Shown here: positions 37,896-49,276 of the stretch, piece after piece
How positions within the stretch are numbered: position 1 is the stretch's first letter
How the letters are laid out: the number at the start of each line of letters is the position of its first letter
Source of the DNA: Papaver somniferum
Lineage: Eukaryota > Streptophyta > Magnoliopsida > Ranunculales > Papaveraceae
Direction of reading: 5' to 3'
Assembly: GCF_003573695.1 (NCBI RefSeq)
Contig: NC_039359.1
Span: 121,713,849-121,777,848, forward strand
Length of the DNA stretch: 64,000 nt
Made by a program: the position numbers and the translations under genes
Notes under the pieces: generated by a model
The model's database searches: none
The model's input: the letters and a program-made list of their open reading frames with translations, nothing else
What the model was told of the DNA's origin: nothing

Positions 37896-39306
37896 ATGGG
37901 CAGCAGTAATCTCTCTGATAATGCAACACCAGATCAGAGTTTCTCTAAGATGTTTCAAAATTCCGAGACATCTAAGAAGCCTTCTGTACCTGCCTCTGTG
38001 TCTGAATCTGCCTTCAACTGGGAAAAGTGTCTTGATGAACAGTTGGATGATCTTTCAGATGAGAGTGATTCAGAAGAAGGACAAACTATTGATGAGGAAG
38101 TCTCTCAATATATCAAGCTCTTTGACCATGCCTTGAAAGAAAAAAAGTCAACAGATTGCTGGAGAAAATATTTGGCACCTCTCTGTCAAGAAAACAGAAA
38201 GATGAGAAAACTCTTTAAAGGTTATGATTGTAGATATAAACTTTTACAATCTACCGTTAAAGATCGAGAAGAAGACTTACGCTCAAAAAGGTCTGAATGT
38301 GATAATCTCCTTCGAAATCTCTTTGTGTTGAAAGAAATACTTGCAGAATCTGAAGCAAGATATGACTCTCAACAAAAATGTTTTAATGACAGAGAACTCA
38401 GTCTCCTCTCCAGGGAAAAATCTTTGGAGACCGATCTCGCTGCTACCCTTAATAAGGTAAAATCACTGGAGGATAATCTGGAAAGATTCAATTCTAGATC
38501 TACAAAATTATCTTCTATGCTTGGAGCATGTAAAGAACATCGTGATACACGTGGTCTGGACTATAAGGGAATAGACGCTCTAAGTACTTATAAGATCAAT
38601 TTTGTTCAAGCTATTGACAACTCTTCATGTAAAAAAAACCTTTCCTGCAACAGACGGTCTTAGAAACAAGGATTATACTCCTTCAAATTTAACTCGCATG
38701 AGAACAGTCAAGAAAAAATCCTTTAACTGCTATTATTGCAGAAACAAAGGACATCTTGAACGAAGATGTCGTTTTCGACTGAGGAATGAGAAACTTCAAA
38801 ACATTCTTGCATGGATGCCTAAAAAAGTAGTTAGACCTGTTTCTCATATTGCTGGAGTAAAAGGCAGTGTCTGCAATCAAGAGAAATGTTGTGATGAGTC
38901 ATTTCTAGATTATGATTTTGAGACAAAAAATGCCTAAAATTGTAGAAGGAAGAATGTCAGGTGGACAACTGACCCTTTAAATTACTCTGAGAAGAGAAAA
39001 AGTCATAGGAGAAAGAAAGAAAATCCAAATTTTTTATCTCCTTCTAAAGAAGACAGTGAACCTGAGGTGTCTGCTCCAGATTTCATTCATATCAATAATC
39101 GAGTCTCGGAGCTCAAGATCATCAAAAACAGACTCAAACGGAGCATCAAAAAGGCAAGGAAAGCAGCAGGTTCAGGTATTCCTTGTTCCCCTATGGTTAA
39201 ATCTCTTTCAACTAATCCTAGTGATTTTTCTGAAAATCTTCAAGAAGGAAAGAGAGAAGAAGTCAATATTCTTGATGAGCAAAAAGCTCATCAAAATACA
39301 ACATGA
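37896..39306 (+). pseudogene. gag-like polyprotein region with CCHC zinc knuckle, frameshifted
   Basis: The first frame (37896-38663, 255 codons) begins about 65 bp after the PBS. It is acidic and then strongly coiled-coil-like with many E/K/L heptads. At an A8 run (about 38631-38638) the frame shifts, and the second frame (to 38937) carries C-Y-Y-C-x4-H-x4-C, a CX2CX4HX4C zinc knuckle. One in-frame TAA at 38935-38937 separates a further same-frame stretch to 39306 that is lysine-rich. This is what a gag nucleocapsid should look like, but I see no UBN2 gag core, so the N-terminal part may be divergent. If the A-run slip is not programmed, the copy is inactive. Confidence 0.65.
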
Positions 39307-39800
39307 CTACTCAATGTAGCATCCTTCTTGTAATGTGGAAGGATGCTCATAATTCTCAAGAAGCCTTTGTGTCTTGAGAAAGTCGTTGTTGTTATACTTC
39401 ATTTTTTTTTACAAAACGATGATCATAAAACTGTTGAGCCTTGCTCCATTACCTTACATGATGTAATGTTTTTGATCGTTCACTCTTGAGAATAATCCCT
39501 TGTTGAGTACCTTGATTTTCAACATATCTTATGTTCCTTTAAACTAAGGATGTCATCCTTTACATAGAATGATTCTTGAGTTTTTCAAGACTTTTAATTT
39601 CTAAATTTAGCTCTATTATTCTTTTGGTCTCGTACCAAGGTTGTAACCATAAGTGCACGTACACCTGACCCATACGGAACGTATACGAGTATCTCTAGGG
39701 TTTCCTATGAAACACTCATATATATATATATATATATATGTATCATGCTCCGTTTTGGTACATACACGTTCCGTAATGTCAAAAGGTTGACCTGATTTCT

Positions 39801-40088
39801 GTGTGCACAATGGATGGATGCAACAAGGAAGAAAATGTTGAGAAGGGAAAGACTATCGAGTTTCACGAAAACCCTGTTTTCATAACCTGCTATCATGTTG
39901 TTGATCATGAAAACAAACTACCAGTTCAGATGTCATCCCAACTGGTAGGAAATCTTCTTAGAGATTTTGAGGTCGTACATGAACAACTTGGAATTGCAAC
40001 AAGGAATCTTGAATTTCTGAAAAACGAACTGACAAAAGCAACTGATGAGCTCGTCCATGTTCAATCTTTGGTTGCTGGCTATGTTTAA
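39801..40088 (+). CDS. Small ORF of the nested LTR element, function unknown
   Basis: A 95-codon frame starts M-C-T-M-D-G-C-N-K-E and ends in a segment with leucine heptads (L-V-G-N-L-L-R-D-F-E, then L-E-F-L-K-N-E-L) likely to be helical or coiled-coil. I recognise no family. It lies between the gag-like region and the 3' LTR, after a TA microsatellite (about 39719-39739). It may be a second protein of this element family, a remnant of gag, or chance. Confidence 0.35.
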   Translation: MCTMDGCNKEENVEKGKTIEFHENPVFITCYHVVDHENKLPVQMSSQLVGNLLRDFEVVHEQLGIATRNLEFLKNELTKATDELVHVQSLVAGYV

Positions 40089-41477
40089 TGTTTATTTTTC
40101 GAATCATGTTCTCTAAGAGTTGTTTTGATTTTGTCTAGGAAATCTTCTTATGAGAATTTTATTCTTGTTTTTTTAAGAAGAATAACTAGAGTTTGGAATA
40201 ACCATTATTGTGATTACACATAGCTATGTCCAACGATTTTCATCTTCAATGATTTTAGATTTATTTGTTTAAATTCTAAAGTTTGTTTGGAAGATGATTT
40301 TTGCAGTATTAATCTTTATGGTTTTATATATTACAAATTGTTATGGGATATATGTGTTTGCGTCCGTGAACTATGATTGTCCCATACGTGGTCAAAAGTT
40401 AAGTCTGTCATATGTCGATATGCAAGTATTGATAAAAGATTGAATGAACTTTTGACAAACAAAAGTTAAGCCTTTTATATCATTATGCAAACATTGATGG
40501 AAGAAAGGATGAACTTTTGTTTACAAAGATTAAGTCTATTGTATGTCATTGTGCACATAGTGATGAAAGATAGAATGAATCTTTGTTTTTTTTCGCGGTA
40601 TTGATCTTCCCTGATCCATATTTTATGTATATATTGTGCGGCTCTGTAAGTTCTCTTATGTAGAGCATTTCCAATTAAATTAATCATGGGTTCTCTTGTG
40701 GTTAATTTAATTGAGTTTTTTGGATACAAATTCATATTCTTATGTGATTTATTGTTGTCCAAAGAAATCCTGCTTTTCTTGTGAAAGTAAGGTCGCTCTT
40801 GTTGTTCTTTCGGGAATGACATTATATGGGGGAGAGTTCTTAATTGAACTTGTGCTTAATTGCCAAATCTTTGTGGGGAGTGCGTCTGTGGAATATTATA
40901 GGGGTTATCTTGTATCTTTATAAACTCCTTGATGAATGCATTTAGTTTCGGCTATATGATTGCATCTAAAAAGTTGATATGTGCTTTCTTTTTGTCATGA
41001 AGTGTCTCTATGGAAATTTCATTAGGATCCCACTAGTTTTCGTACCTTTGCCAATTTTATTGACAAAAAGGGGGAGAATTAATGTGTAGTTCACACTACA
41101 GATACATATGGTTTTCGGATCATTATGTAAGGGGGGGTAGTTTTAATGTGAGATGGAGTATTTACTAAGGAGGAGTGATACATATCACCATAGTATTATT
41201 GTCGAAGTTGTGATACAATTGAACTTTGATGTTGTGTAATGATACTATGACACTGTGTAACAATGATTGAGAGCTTTTGTTTTCTCATTGTTATGGCTAC
41301 GGATCTTCAACAACGATGATGTTGCATTGAATATATTTGGAAACATTGGAGTACTTGGAAGTGATGAAGATTTCGAGTAATGTTGAAGAACCAAGGAGAT
41401 CATACATGTGGAAGAGAAGCTGCAAAGTTTATTTATTTTGTATTCCTTATGTATTGATAGTTTTGTCATTAAAATTG
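40089..41477. other. Non-coding internal region of the nested LTR element
   Basis: No coding domain is seen. Diverged repeats of AAAAGTTAAGTCTGTCATATGTC and TGGAAGATAGAATGAACTTTTG-like sequence (about 40390-40590) occur three times. A PPT-like AAAAAGGGGGAGAA stands at about 41073, about 415 bp before the actual PPT. Confidence 0.6.
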
Positions 41478-41491
41478 ACAAAGGGGGAGAT
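41478..41491 (+). other. Polypurine tract
   Basis: ACAAAGGGGGAGAT directly precedes the 3' LTR start TGTTATTGCACTG at 41492, the expected place and composition for second-strand priming. Confidence 0.9.
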
Positions 41492-43955
41492 TGTTATTGC
41501 ACTGATCGGTCGAACTCGCAAGCGTTGCTATCTCAAGCTTGTTTGTCAAGTTTAGTTGTCAAAACTATAAGTCTTGATTTCTGCTCTATCTCGCAAGGAT
41601 AGAAAGTGTAGTTGAGCTCTAGACTCCACGACGTTCATCATACAAAGATGAAGAACTACTCAAGGAACTGGTGGAACTTCATCGACTAAAAGGTATGTGA
41701 AGACTTGAACTTATCTATCACTCAAAAGTCTATCTACTCTATCTCCTATCTTGAGACAAAAGTTGTATTGCTATATATACTTCGATTATACACATTTGCT
41801 ATTTCGAGTCGAGTTTATCTCGCTTATCTATTTCTCGAAATATTTGTTGGTAAGCTTTCTCTTTGGCCAAGTTCATCTTTACAAGTGACGAAAGTCATGT
41901 TGATTGTTTCAATCTTTTGAAAATCGCTTTGATGAAAAATAGTATGTGAATTACCGCTATATAACATCCTCTAAGAATGTTTCAATGATTGAAATGAGAG
42001 TTTAGAATATGTAACCATATTTGTATATAAGCATATAGTGTGTACGCACATTAGTGTATAAGTCCAAAACCGGGAACCAAATGTATGCATACTTGTGTGT
42101 GTACTAAATGGTTGATGGAGACTGGGTAAGTATGCGTACCTGTATGCATACTGGCGGAAGTTCACGACCGTGAATTTCTGCTGAGTTTGGAAATCAAAAC
42201 CAACTCAATCAGCTACCTAAGTATGCGTACTCGTAGGCATACTAGCGGAAAGTTCACGTTCGTGAATTTCTGCTGAGTTTGAAACCCAAAACAAACTCAA
42301 ATCCGGTTACTTAAGTTCGCATACCCGTACGCATACTTAAGTGTGTTACTTTATAAAATTCGTTTGCTCATGAACTAAAACATTTATATAATAAGGAATG
42401 CAATTTGCAAACCGTGGCTATAATGTTCATGAATCGATTCGAGTGAATCAAAACCGATTTTGCTTCGATTGTGTCTTGTATACTTCTATAAGATCTAAGC
42501 AATTGAACAACTCTCTAACTAGTTCTTTTGAGTCATTTGAACTAGTTATGGTGAAGATGAATATGGTTAATATGAAAGTGCCCATATGGCTAACCATTTG
42601 GTTAACTACTGTTGAACCAACTAGGTGTACATGTTTAGGTACGATTACACAAACCTAAATGAACGTGCATTTCATTTATGTATAACAAGCTAAGATTCGA
42701 TCTAACGGTTGAAAGATATTAGCTTGAATCTAATCAGGTTTTCATCTAATGGTGAATATTTAATGCTTTGTTACCAAGGTAGCATTGATTGCGAACCCTG
42801 ATTCGAAGACTATATAAAGGAGAACTCTAGCAACTGGGAAACCTAATCCCCACACCTCCTGTGTGATACTAGTTGTATAATCTAGAGTCGATTCTCCTTT
42901 AACCTTAGGTTTCTATCGAGACCCTGTAGGTTAACGACTTGAAGACTTCATTGGGATTGTGAAGCCAGACCCAACTATTTTCTCTGTAGTTGCGTGATCT
43001 GATCTTGTTGTTTCTATCTTATTGAGTACAATTGTAAAATTGGCTCGATATTAGTTTCTCCGATAGGTAAGATAGAAAAGTAATCAAAAACATCTTCGTC
43101 TCATCATTTGTGATTCTGCAATATCCTGTTTCACTAGTCGATTAAGATTATTGTGAGGTGATTGATTATTCTAGGTTTTTCTTCGGGAATATAAGTCCGA
43201 GTTATCGATTTGTTCCTGTTCACCTTGATTTATTAAAAGACGGAACAAAACTCGTAGGTATTTCTGTGGGAGACAGTTTATCTATTCCTGTAGACTTTTC
43301 TGTGTGATACAGATTTGTTTATTAAAGTCTTCGACTTTGGGTCGTAGCAACTCTTAGTTGTGAGTGAGATCAGCTAAGGGAATCAAGTGTGTAGTATCCT
43401 ACTGGGATCAGAGACCTAAGGAGCGCAGCTGTACCTTGGATCAGTGTGAGATTGATTGGGGTTCAACTACAGTCCAGACCGAAATTAGTTTGTAGTAGTC
43501 TAGTGTCTGTAGCGGCTTAATACAGTGTGTGTTCAATCTGGACTAGGTCCCTGGGTTTTTCTGCGTTTGTGGTTTCCTCGTTAACAAAACTTCTGGTGTC
43601 TGTGTTATTTATTTTCCGCATTATATTTTGTTATATAATTGAAATATCACAGGTTGTGCGTTGAATCGATCAATTGGTAAATCCAACCTTTGATTGTTGA
43701 TTGAAATTGATTGATACTTGAACATTGGTCTTTTGTACCGTTCAAGTTAATTTCTCTTGTATTCAATTAGAATCGCAGATTTCTATTTTCTTGAGTAAGT
43801 ACTGAATCGAGAAATTGAGATATAACTCCTTGATATACTTTATATTGAGATTGAGTCTTACTGTTTAGTTGATTCTCTTAAAAGTATATTGGAGTTAGTC
43901 CATACAAATTGCTAAGCGAAATATTGGGTTAGGTATTTAGACCCCCACTTTTTCA
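41492..43955 (+). repeat. 3' LTR of the nested element
   Basis: Starts TGTTATTGCACTGATCGG and ends CCCCCACTTTTTCA. Its palindromic array (42125-42345) keeps AGTATGCGTACTCG and CATACTAGCGG, which are missing from the second unit of the 5' LTR copy. Conserved block at 43503-43585. Confidence 0.9.
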
Positions 43956-44604
43956 CTTCCCAAGACTAGTTAGGATCGGTTATGCCGTGTCACCCAATAT
44001 ATGCTACGACTGGTTATACCCTGTATCCCAATACTAGTTAGGATCGGTTATACCTTCTCATCTTGCATTGGTCATCCAAATAATCTCCATTGAAAACCGT
44101 ACCAACACACTTCCCTTTCAATTATGAAACAAGTTCATACATCTACTTCCTTAAACCAATGTAATAATATGTAGTTTTATAGGATGAAATCAACCCTATA
44201 TCCCACACATAATCAAGTAACTAAATATATAGATTATGTTGATGTCGTATTCACGAAGTTCAAATGATAAGCGTTTATACTTCGTAATTCAATATAATCC
44301 TTGATACTTTGATCATAATGCCACGACCTAGTCTAATCACTAGAGTGTTATAAATATAGCTTCGCATGTTATGTTTTCAAAGTGGAAGAATGATGTCTTC
44401 GTCGTAGTCGCTACTTCTTTACATTCTTCAGGTCTTTAGAGTAATACTTGTTAGTCTCAACATTCATAGACTTTCTAGTCTAACCTAACCGAAGTTGACT
44501 CTAGTAATTAATCAAGCGACACTAGATAAGTTTTAATACTAAAATATGACAACCAAATTTGACATACCAATGCTTGGTGGGTTCAATCGATCTATGCTCT
44601 TACA

Positions 44605-46194
44605 TAATATTAGGATTACTTTAAGTTTGTTTGTTAACTTTTGACTTCTATTTAACAATTTAGTTCAATATTTACTACATATTCTATAATTAAGGTGTTG
44701 ACAAAGATTTTAATTTCAAAACTAAATCAAATTGATTTTTTTGATTTTTTTCTTGTTGCGATGGTGCTCAAACGGCTCTTTAAGTAGAGTTTTTGTGGAG
44801 AACCAATGAAATTTTAAGTCATCCCATATGTATGAACTTTATCTAACAACTTGAGTAATAGTTAGTGACCACAAGCATACTAATCCATTAGTTAAAATCG
44901 AAGCCTTGAAATAAGAAGGATTCTCAATCAAGATGGTTCAACTAATTCTAGTGATTGAACGTCAACTATGACTAAAAACTCTCCTCCTATGGTACAAGAC
45001 CAATATGACAAATACAAAAAAGATTATCAAGGAGGATTTGTTTCGGGTAACATTCTTATCTGTTAATTATAACACGCATAAATGATCGAAGGAAGGGATC
45101 GGTGAATATTTATGATATTAATTAGTGTGTTATACAAAATAGTTTAATATGTAACATTTTAATTTTAACTATTTGCTAATTTTGACTAAGTCATAATAAT
45201 AAAACATAAGAAAAACAGTCCGCGAAGTACTCGAAAGCTTTGTTGCCTAATTTTTTCCCCTACCCTTTAAAGGTTTATATAGATTCCTTTTCCTAATTTA
45301 TTTAAAATTTCTTTAGTTTTTTCTTTTTTTCCGGTATACAAATTTATATTTGGTTATTTTCTTTTAATTATTGTATGATAGCTATGATATGGAAGCCAAA
45401 ATACCTTAAGGTTAACTCACCTCAAGCACATTGTCTTTACTTTTATCTAACGACACTAATGTCATTGTATTATAATGGTAATTTGCATGGTGATGATACT
45501 AAAGTTCCAAGCTTGTTAGAACTGGGGTGGGGGGATTTTAGTTCTTTTTTTGTCTAGTTACCTGGACTTATAGGTAGCAAACATATTCTTCTAGAATAGG
45601 TTTTAAAAAGAATGGCATAATACACAAGTATGCATTAATATTAACTTAGTAATAAAAATGTGTCTCATGTGTTGCAAAAACAAAGTATAACCTTGATAAA
45701 TGCATACCCTAGGGACCAGACAAAATATTTGTTTAGCCAGGTTATTTATTTACGCAATTTGATTATTGACATACATCCTCGATAAGTGTAGGTGAGGCAT
45801 AAAATCTTGATTCTTACCACAAACATAACATCTAGACTATATTTTTTTTATCATTTGCATACACCCTTGTATCAGTTTCCAGGCATTACCCGAAATGCTT
45901 GGATGCAAATATGATTACCGTACTTTCAAAATCGACTGACAACTGGTTCTCTACATTTAAGTCTTTCAACAACAACAAAAGTGCATTTGCCTTTTATGCC
46001 ACCATACTAGACCAAAATATACTTTTAATTTTAAGTTATGTTGTTGCTGGGTTTTTTTTTCCAGTGATGCTAAAATGAAGGGAGAGAGGTACACAGATAT
46101 TATGGAGAATGTGGTTTTAAGTCATCCCTAATTTATGAGCTTCACTGAACAATATGAGTATCTCGTAACAATTTATGACCAGTTGTATACTATT
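44605..46194. other. Intergenic with a ~95-bp direct duplication
   Basis: No gene is recognised. Sequence at about 44797-44890 (TTTTAAGTCATCCCATATG, then TATGAACTTTATCTAACAA) recurs at about 46108-46195 (TTTTAAGTCATCCCTAATTT, then TATGAGCTTCACTGAACAA), same orientation. The second copy directly abuts the BRIZ exon 1 duplicate. Confidence 0.5.
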
Positions 46195-46572
46195 ACATCT
46201 GATGATGAGAATTTTTGAAAGATGGTGGATATAAGATCCACAAAAGTGAATAAAATCATAGACGGAGAGATGATTAGGAACAACGAGAACAAAAATATGA
46301 GCAATTTCACTAGAATTCCTAATAAAAATTTGTTTCACTACTATTATTGGGGTTTGATAAAAGAGATGAAGACGAATGAGTAGATGATGATATGTTGTTT
46401 TGTGGTAGAGATGAATAATCCATTTATGTTGTTGAATATGAATCAGGGTTCGTTAAATGGACTAAATGTGAGTTGGTGGTGCTGGTAGTGGTGGTTGTCC
46501 ATCCTTCTTCTTCCTCTTCTCCGTTGGGAGGGTGGTTTGCATCCACTGAGTGAACTCGAATGCTTAACATGA
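46195..46572 (-). pseudogene. Degenerate duplicate of BRIZ exon 1
   Basis: On the minus strand this is closely similar to exon 1 of the BRIZ gene at 20537-20904: the same order of segments for the start (near 46570), the glycine/glutamate stretch, the S-S-T-H-S-S-S segment and the D-F-I-H-F-C-G-S-Y-I-H-H-L-S core (46240-46200). It differs by many substitutions and indels, including frame-breaking ones. The splice donor is lost: CTGATGATGAG is preceded by ATTACAT instead of ATACATAC. Nothing matching exons 2-11 follows, so it is a partial duplication and surely non-functional. Confidence 0.85.
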
Positions 46573-47569
46573 GATTTCTTCGCGGGAATTCGCTCGACTA
46601 CTTTCTTTTCAATGACAGGGAAGACTCCTTAGGTAGTGCATCCAGAATTTTTAATCCCCAGTTTTTACCCTTGCCCCAATTTAGTTATCCAATATTTACA
46701 ATAGTTGTCATTTTGGTTTGTAATTGAACAACTAGGCCACTGCTGAAATGTCGAGAAACACATGCAGAGAACAGTGATTTAAAGCTGAATTTGGGTCTTC
46801 TTTGAAATCAAATGAAGTTAACATTGAAGCTACTTCTCAATCTAGATGTTCCTTACATGCAGTTGTTAGTATTAGAGGAAGGGTCCTTGGATTTTATCTT
46901 CTATATATGATAGCCCTAATGCTATATCTCAAATTGATGAATTTTCCTTTAAAATGCAAAAAAATTGGGGTGTGAACACCAATAGCTTCATGCGACTTTG
47001 CATACATAGTTGTTTCACAATTATTCTACGACATGAATCATTCAATAAGGTTCCATTATGTTTATGTTGTTGGCCCTAACTTTGTATATTGACATTGTGT
47101 GCACTCAATTATTACTTTCCCCGAATCTCTCACATTGTTTGTGTTGAAAGATAATCTATCATTGTGTTTTGTCTCTCTACTTTCTAGAAAAATTCCATAC
47201 TCTTCTACTGACATGGCTGGAAAATTGATGTTGCATCCTAAATAACATCCTAATTCTAATTCATGAACCGCAAGCCTAAAAAGATTGATACTTGAAGGCG
47301 GTGTTATACCTTAAGAAAGTTCAGAAGTGATTTTCTTTGTTGCAAAATAATTATAAATCTTTGTTTCACTGTTTATGTGTATTTTTTTACTTTGTTTTGT
47401 ATTACTTGTAGTGAAACGTAAAATTGGTAGTAATGAAAGCTTGCAAAGTCCTCTTACACGTAATACAACTTGGCGAATTAAACATATTTTAGGCAAAATA
47501 ATGGGACCAAAATTAACGTGTCTATTTTTTTTTAAACAGTTTTTTCTTCTATTTGGGATGGTCATTTTT
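46573..47569. other. Intergenic, no gene recognised
   Basis: About 1 kb without recognisable coding or repeat structure. A short stretch after the exon 1 copy still resembles the BRIZ 5' UTR (TTCGCGGGAATT followed by CTCGA). Confidence 0.4.
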
Positions 47570-49010
47570 CATCTATCATGGTCGAGGCTTTAGTCAGACC
47601 TTTCTCTGATCATAATCCTATGTTACTTTCTTGTGAGTTGAGTGATTGGAGTCATCCATCTTGGAGATTTCAGGGTATGCGGTTATTGGATCTTTTGAAA
47701 ACAGTAGCGGATATTATGTGGTTATTGGATCTTTTGAGACAGTAGCGGATTTTTTTTTATTAATTCTTTAGTGGTCTATTGGGCTTTGTTTTTGCAAAAA
47801 ATATACAAGCCCTAAAAGGTCTCATTCGTATCTAGAGTAGAGGCATTTTCGGGAAGCCTTTTTTTTTTGGAGGGGGTGGGTGTGGGGGGGGGGGAATCCT
47901 AATTATTTTGATAGCACTGAGTCAAGGTTGGCATCATTACAAGACAACTATTTTAAAAAGACAACAACTTTGAAGGCCATTACATAAGAAGTTGAACAAA
48001 CATCAAGATTCACAACTATTACATAAGATTATAAAGGTTCTTCAGTTATACCATTTCAATTGAACCCAACTCTAACATTTTAATAAACCAAAAACCAAGT
48101 AACCAAGCTAGTTTGAATGGCCGAATTACTTACTTATGAACAAAACCAAAAAAAATAACAGCACTACATGAAATAGATGTGTTAGGTTCATCATGTTATC
48201 CAACCATTTCTCAAGGTTTTGTAAGACAATAAAACTATCTAATCTAAAGCAACTTTCTAAGCTAAAAAGGTATCTGATTTCCGAAATGCTACGAATTAGT
48301 CTGAATCTGAAACTGTGTTTTTGTATATTCGGTTGTTATTGATATGTCTGTTGGAATCATAAATAGTGTCCTTATGCATGACGGTTGTTATTGTAGTGAA
48401 ATGAAGAAGGTGAAATAAATAATAATTTGATTCATCGTATTGGAAGAATTAGATGAAGAGGTAAAAGTAATACTTTCCCCTCCCTGGCTGTAAATGGAGT
48501 GATTTTCAAAAATAAAAGTGTTATCAAAAACAATATATTTGATCACTTTTATACCAGATTCAAGTTGGTGAATGACTATTCAACTTCTATATCAGATATG
48601 CTTTTCAAATCTATTTTTGTTGATGATGTTATATGGATAATAAGATCTTTGAGGGAGGATGGAGTTCTCTCTGATCTCAAGTTGTTGGGGTAGGATAAAG
48701 TCCCGGGCCCGAATGGTTTTCATTCTATAGCATAATCTTGAAATATTGAGATTTTATGAAAGAAGATATCATGAAAGTGGTGCTAGATTTCGAGACCTGT
48801 GAAACTGTTGACTGGCGTCTTAAGTCAACCTTCATCGCGTTGCTGCCAAAAAAATAATTTGTAGAGCACATAAAGAATCTGCGACGAACTAGCCTCACCA
48901 CCAACATCTATAATGCAATTTTTAAAGTCCTTGTAGATAGGCTTAAAGTGCTCCTTAAGCTTATCTATAACCATCTTCATGCCTCCGTGAAAGGTAGGAG
49001 TTTTCTTTGA
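47570..49010 (+). pseudogene. LINE ORF2 fragments (endonuclease end and N-terminal RT)
   Basis: At 47580-47690 the + strand encodes F-S-D-H-N-P-M-L-L then W-R-F, the end of a LINE endonuclease. At 48480-48860 it encodes the region up to D-K-V-P-G-P-N-G-F and later S-T-F-I-A-L-L-P-K, and about 48860-49010 A-I-F-K-V-L-V-D-R-L-K, all conserved steps of L1-type RT in correct order. Several stops and frame changes are present. Between the two parts (47700-48480) lie a G-rich tract and a 40-bp direct repeat (47676-47754). Confidence 0.75.
47869..47894 (+). other. G-rich tract, G-quadruplex candidate
   Basis: Runs of 5, 3 and 12 or so guanines separated by one to three bases follow a T9 run. The long last run can supply two tetrad strands, so an intramolecular G4 is possible. 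Confidence 0.5.
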
Positions 49011-49276
49011 TAACATACTAATTGCTAATAAATGTTTGGACTCTAGATTGAATTCTAAAAAAACTGGGATTATTTGCAAGATTGGCCTAGAAAATGAACG
49101 ACTTTTTGGGGACCATGACTTTTTTTGGGGGACCATGATTTAATTAGGCCACCCATTGTTTAGGGTCAGGAGATGTCCTAGTAAGACTAAATGACTAAAT
49201 TAAAAAAAAATTACTTAATATTTTATTCCATAAATATGTTGAATACATACTGATTAATAATATTTATGGATATAAT

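Larger units (their letters stand above)
35371..43955 (+). mobile_element. Complete 8.6-kb LTR element with gag-like ORF but no pol, TSD CTTCC
   Basis: Two LTRs (35371-37828, 2458 bp; 41492-43955, 2464 bp) enclose 3.66 kb. The whole is flanked by CTTCC at 35366-35370 and 43956-43960, a perfect 5-bp duplication, inside the GACCGGTTATACC array of the older LTR. A PBS and a PPT are present. Internal coding is limited to a gag-like region (37896-39306) and a small ORF (39801-40088). No protease, integrase, reverse transcriptase or RNase H is seen, so it must rely on proteins from another element. The LTRs differ by scattered substitutions and small indels, so the insertion is not very recent. Confidence 0.92.
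33490..44604 (-). mobile_element. Second LTR of the same family, in tandem, split by a nested element
   Basis: This copy aligns with the LTR at 29296-33489 throughout, with ACACCACAATCTTTTAATTTC at its left matching ACACCAAAATCTTTTAAATATC. It lacks the last ~24 bp of the LTR (minus-strand sense) and directly abuts the start of the neighbouring LTR at 33489/33490. Its right end is GATCTATGCTCTTACA at 44604. Its net length without the nested 8.6-kb element is about 2.5 kb. Conserved block at 33716-33796. Confidence 0.8.

Noticed and set aside
39719..39739. TA run as a regulatory site
   Set aside because: It is a plain microsatellite inside the LTR element.
48725..49136. Minus-strand open frames at 48.7-49.1 kb
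   Set aside because: They are shadows of the + strand LINE RT fragment.
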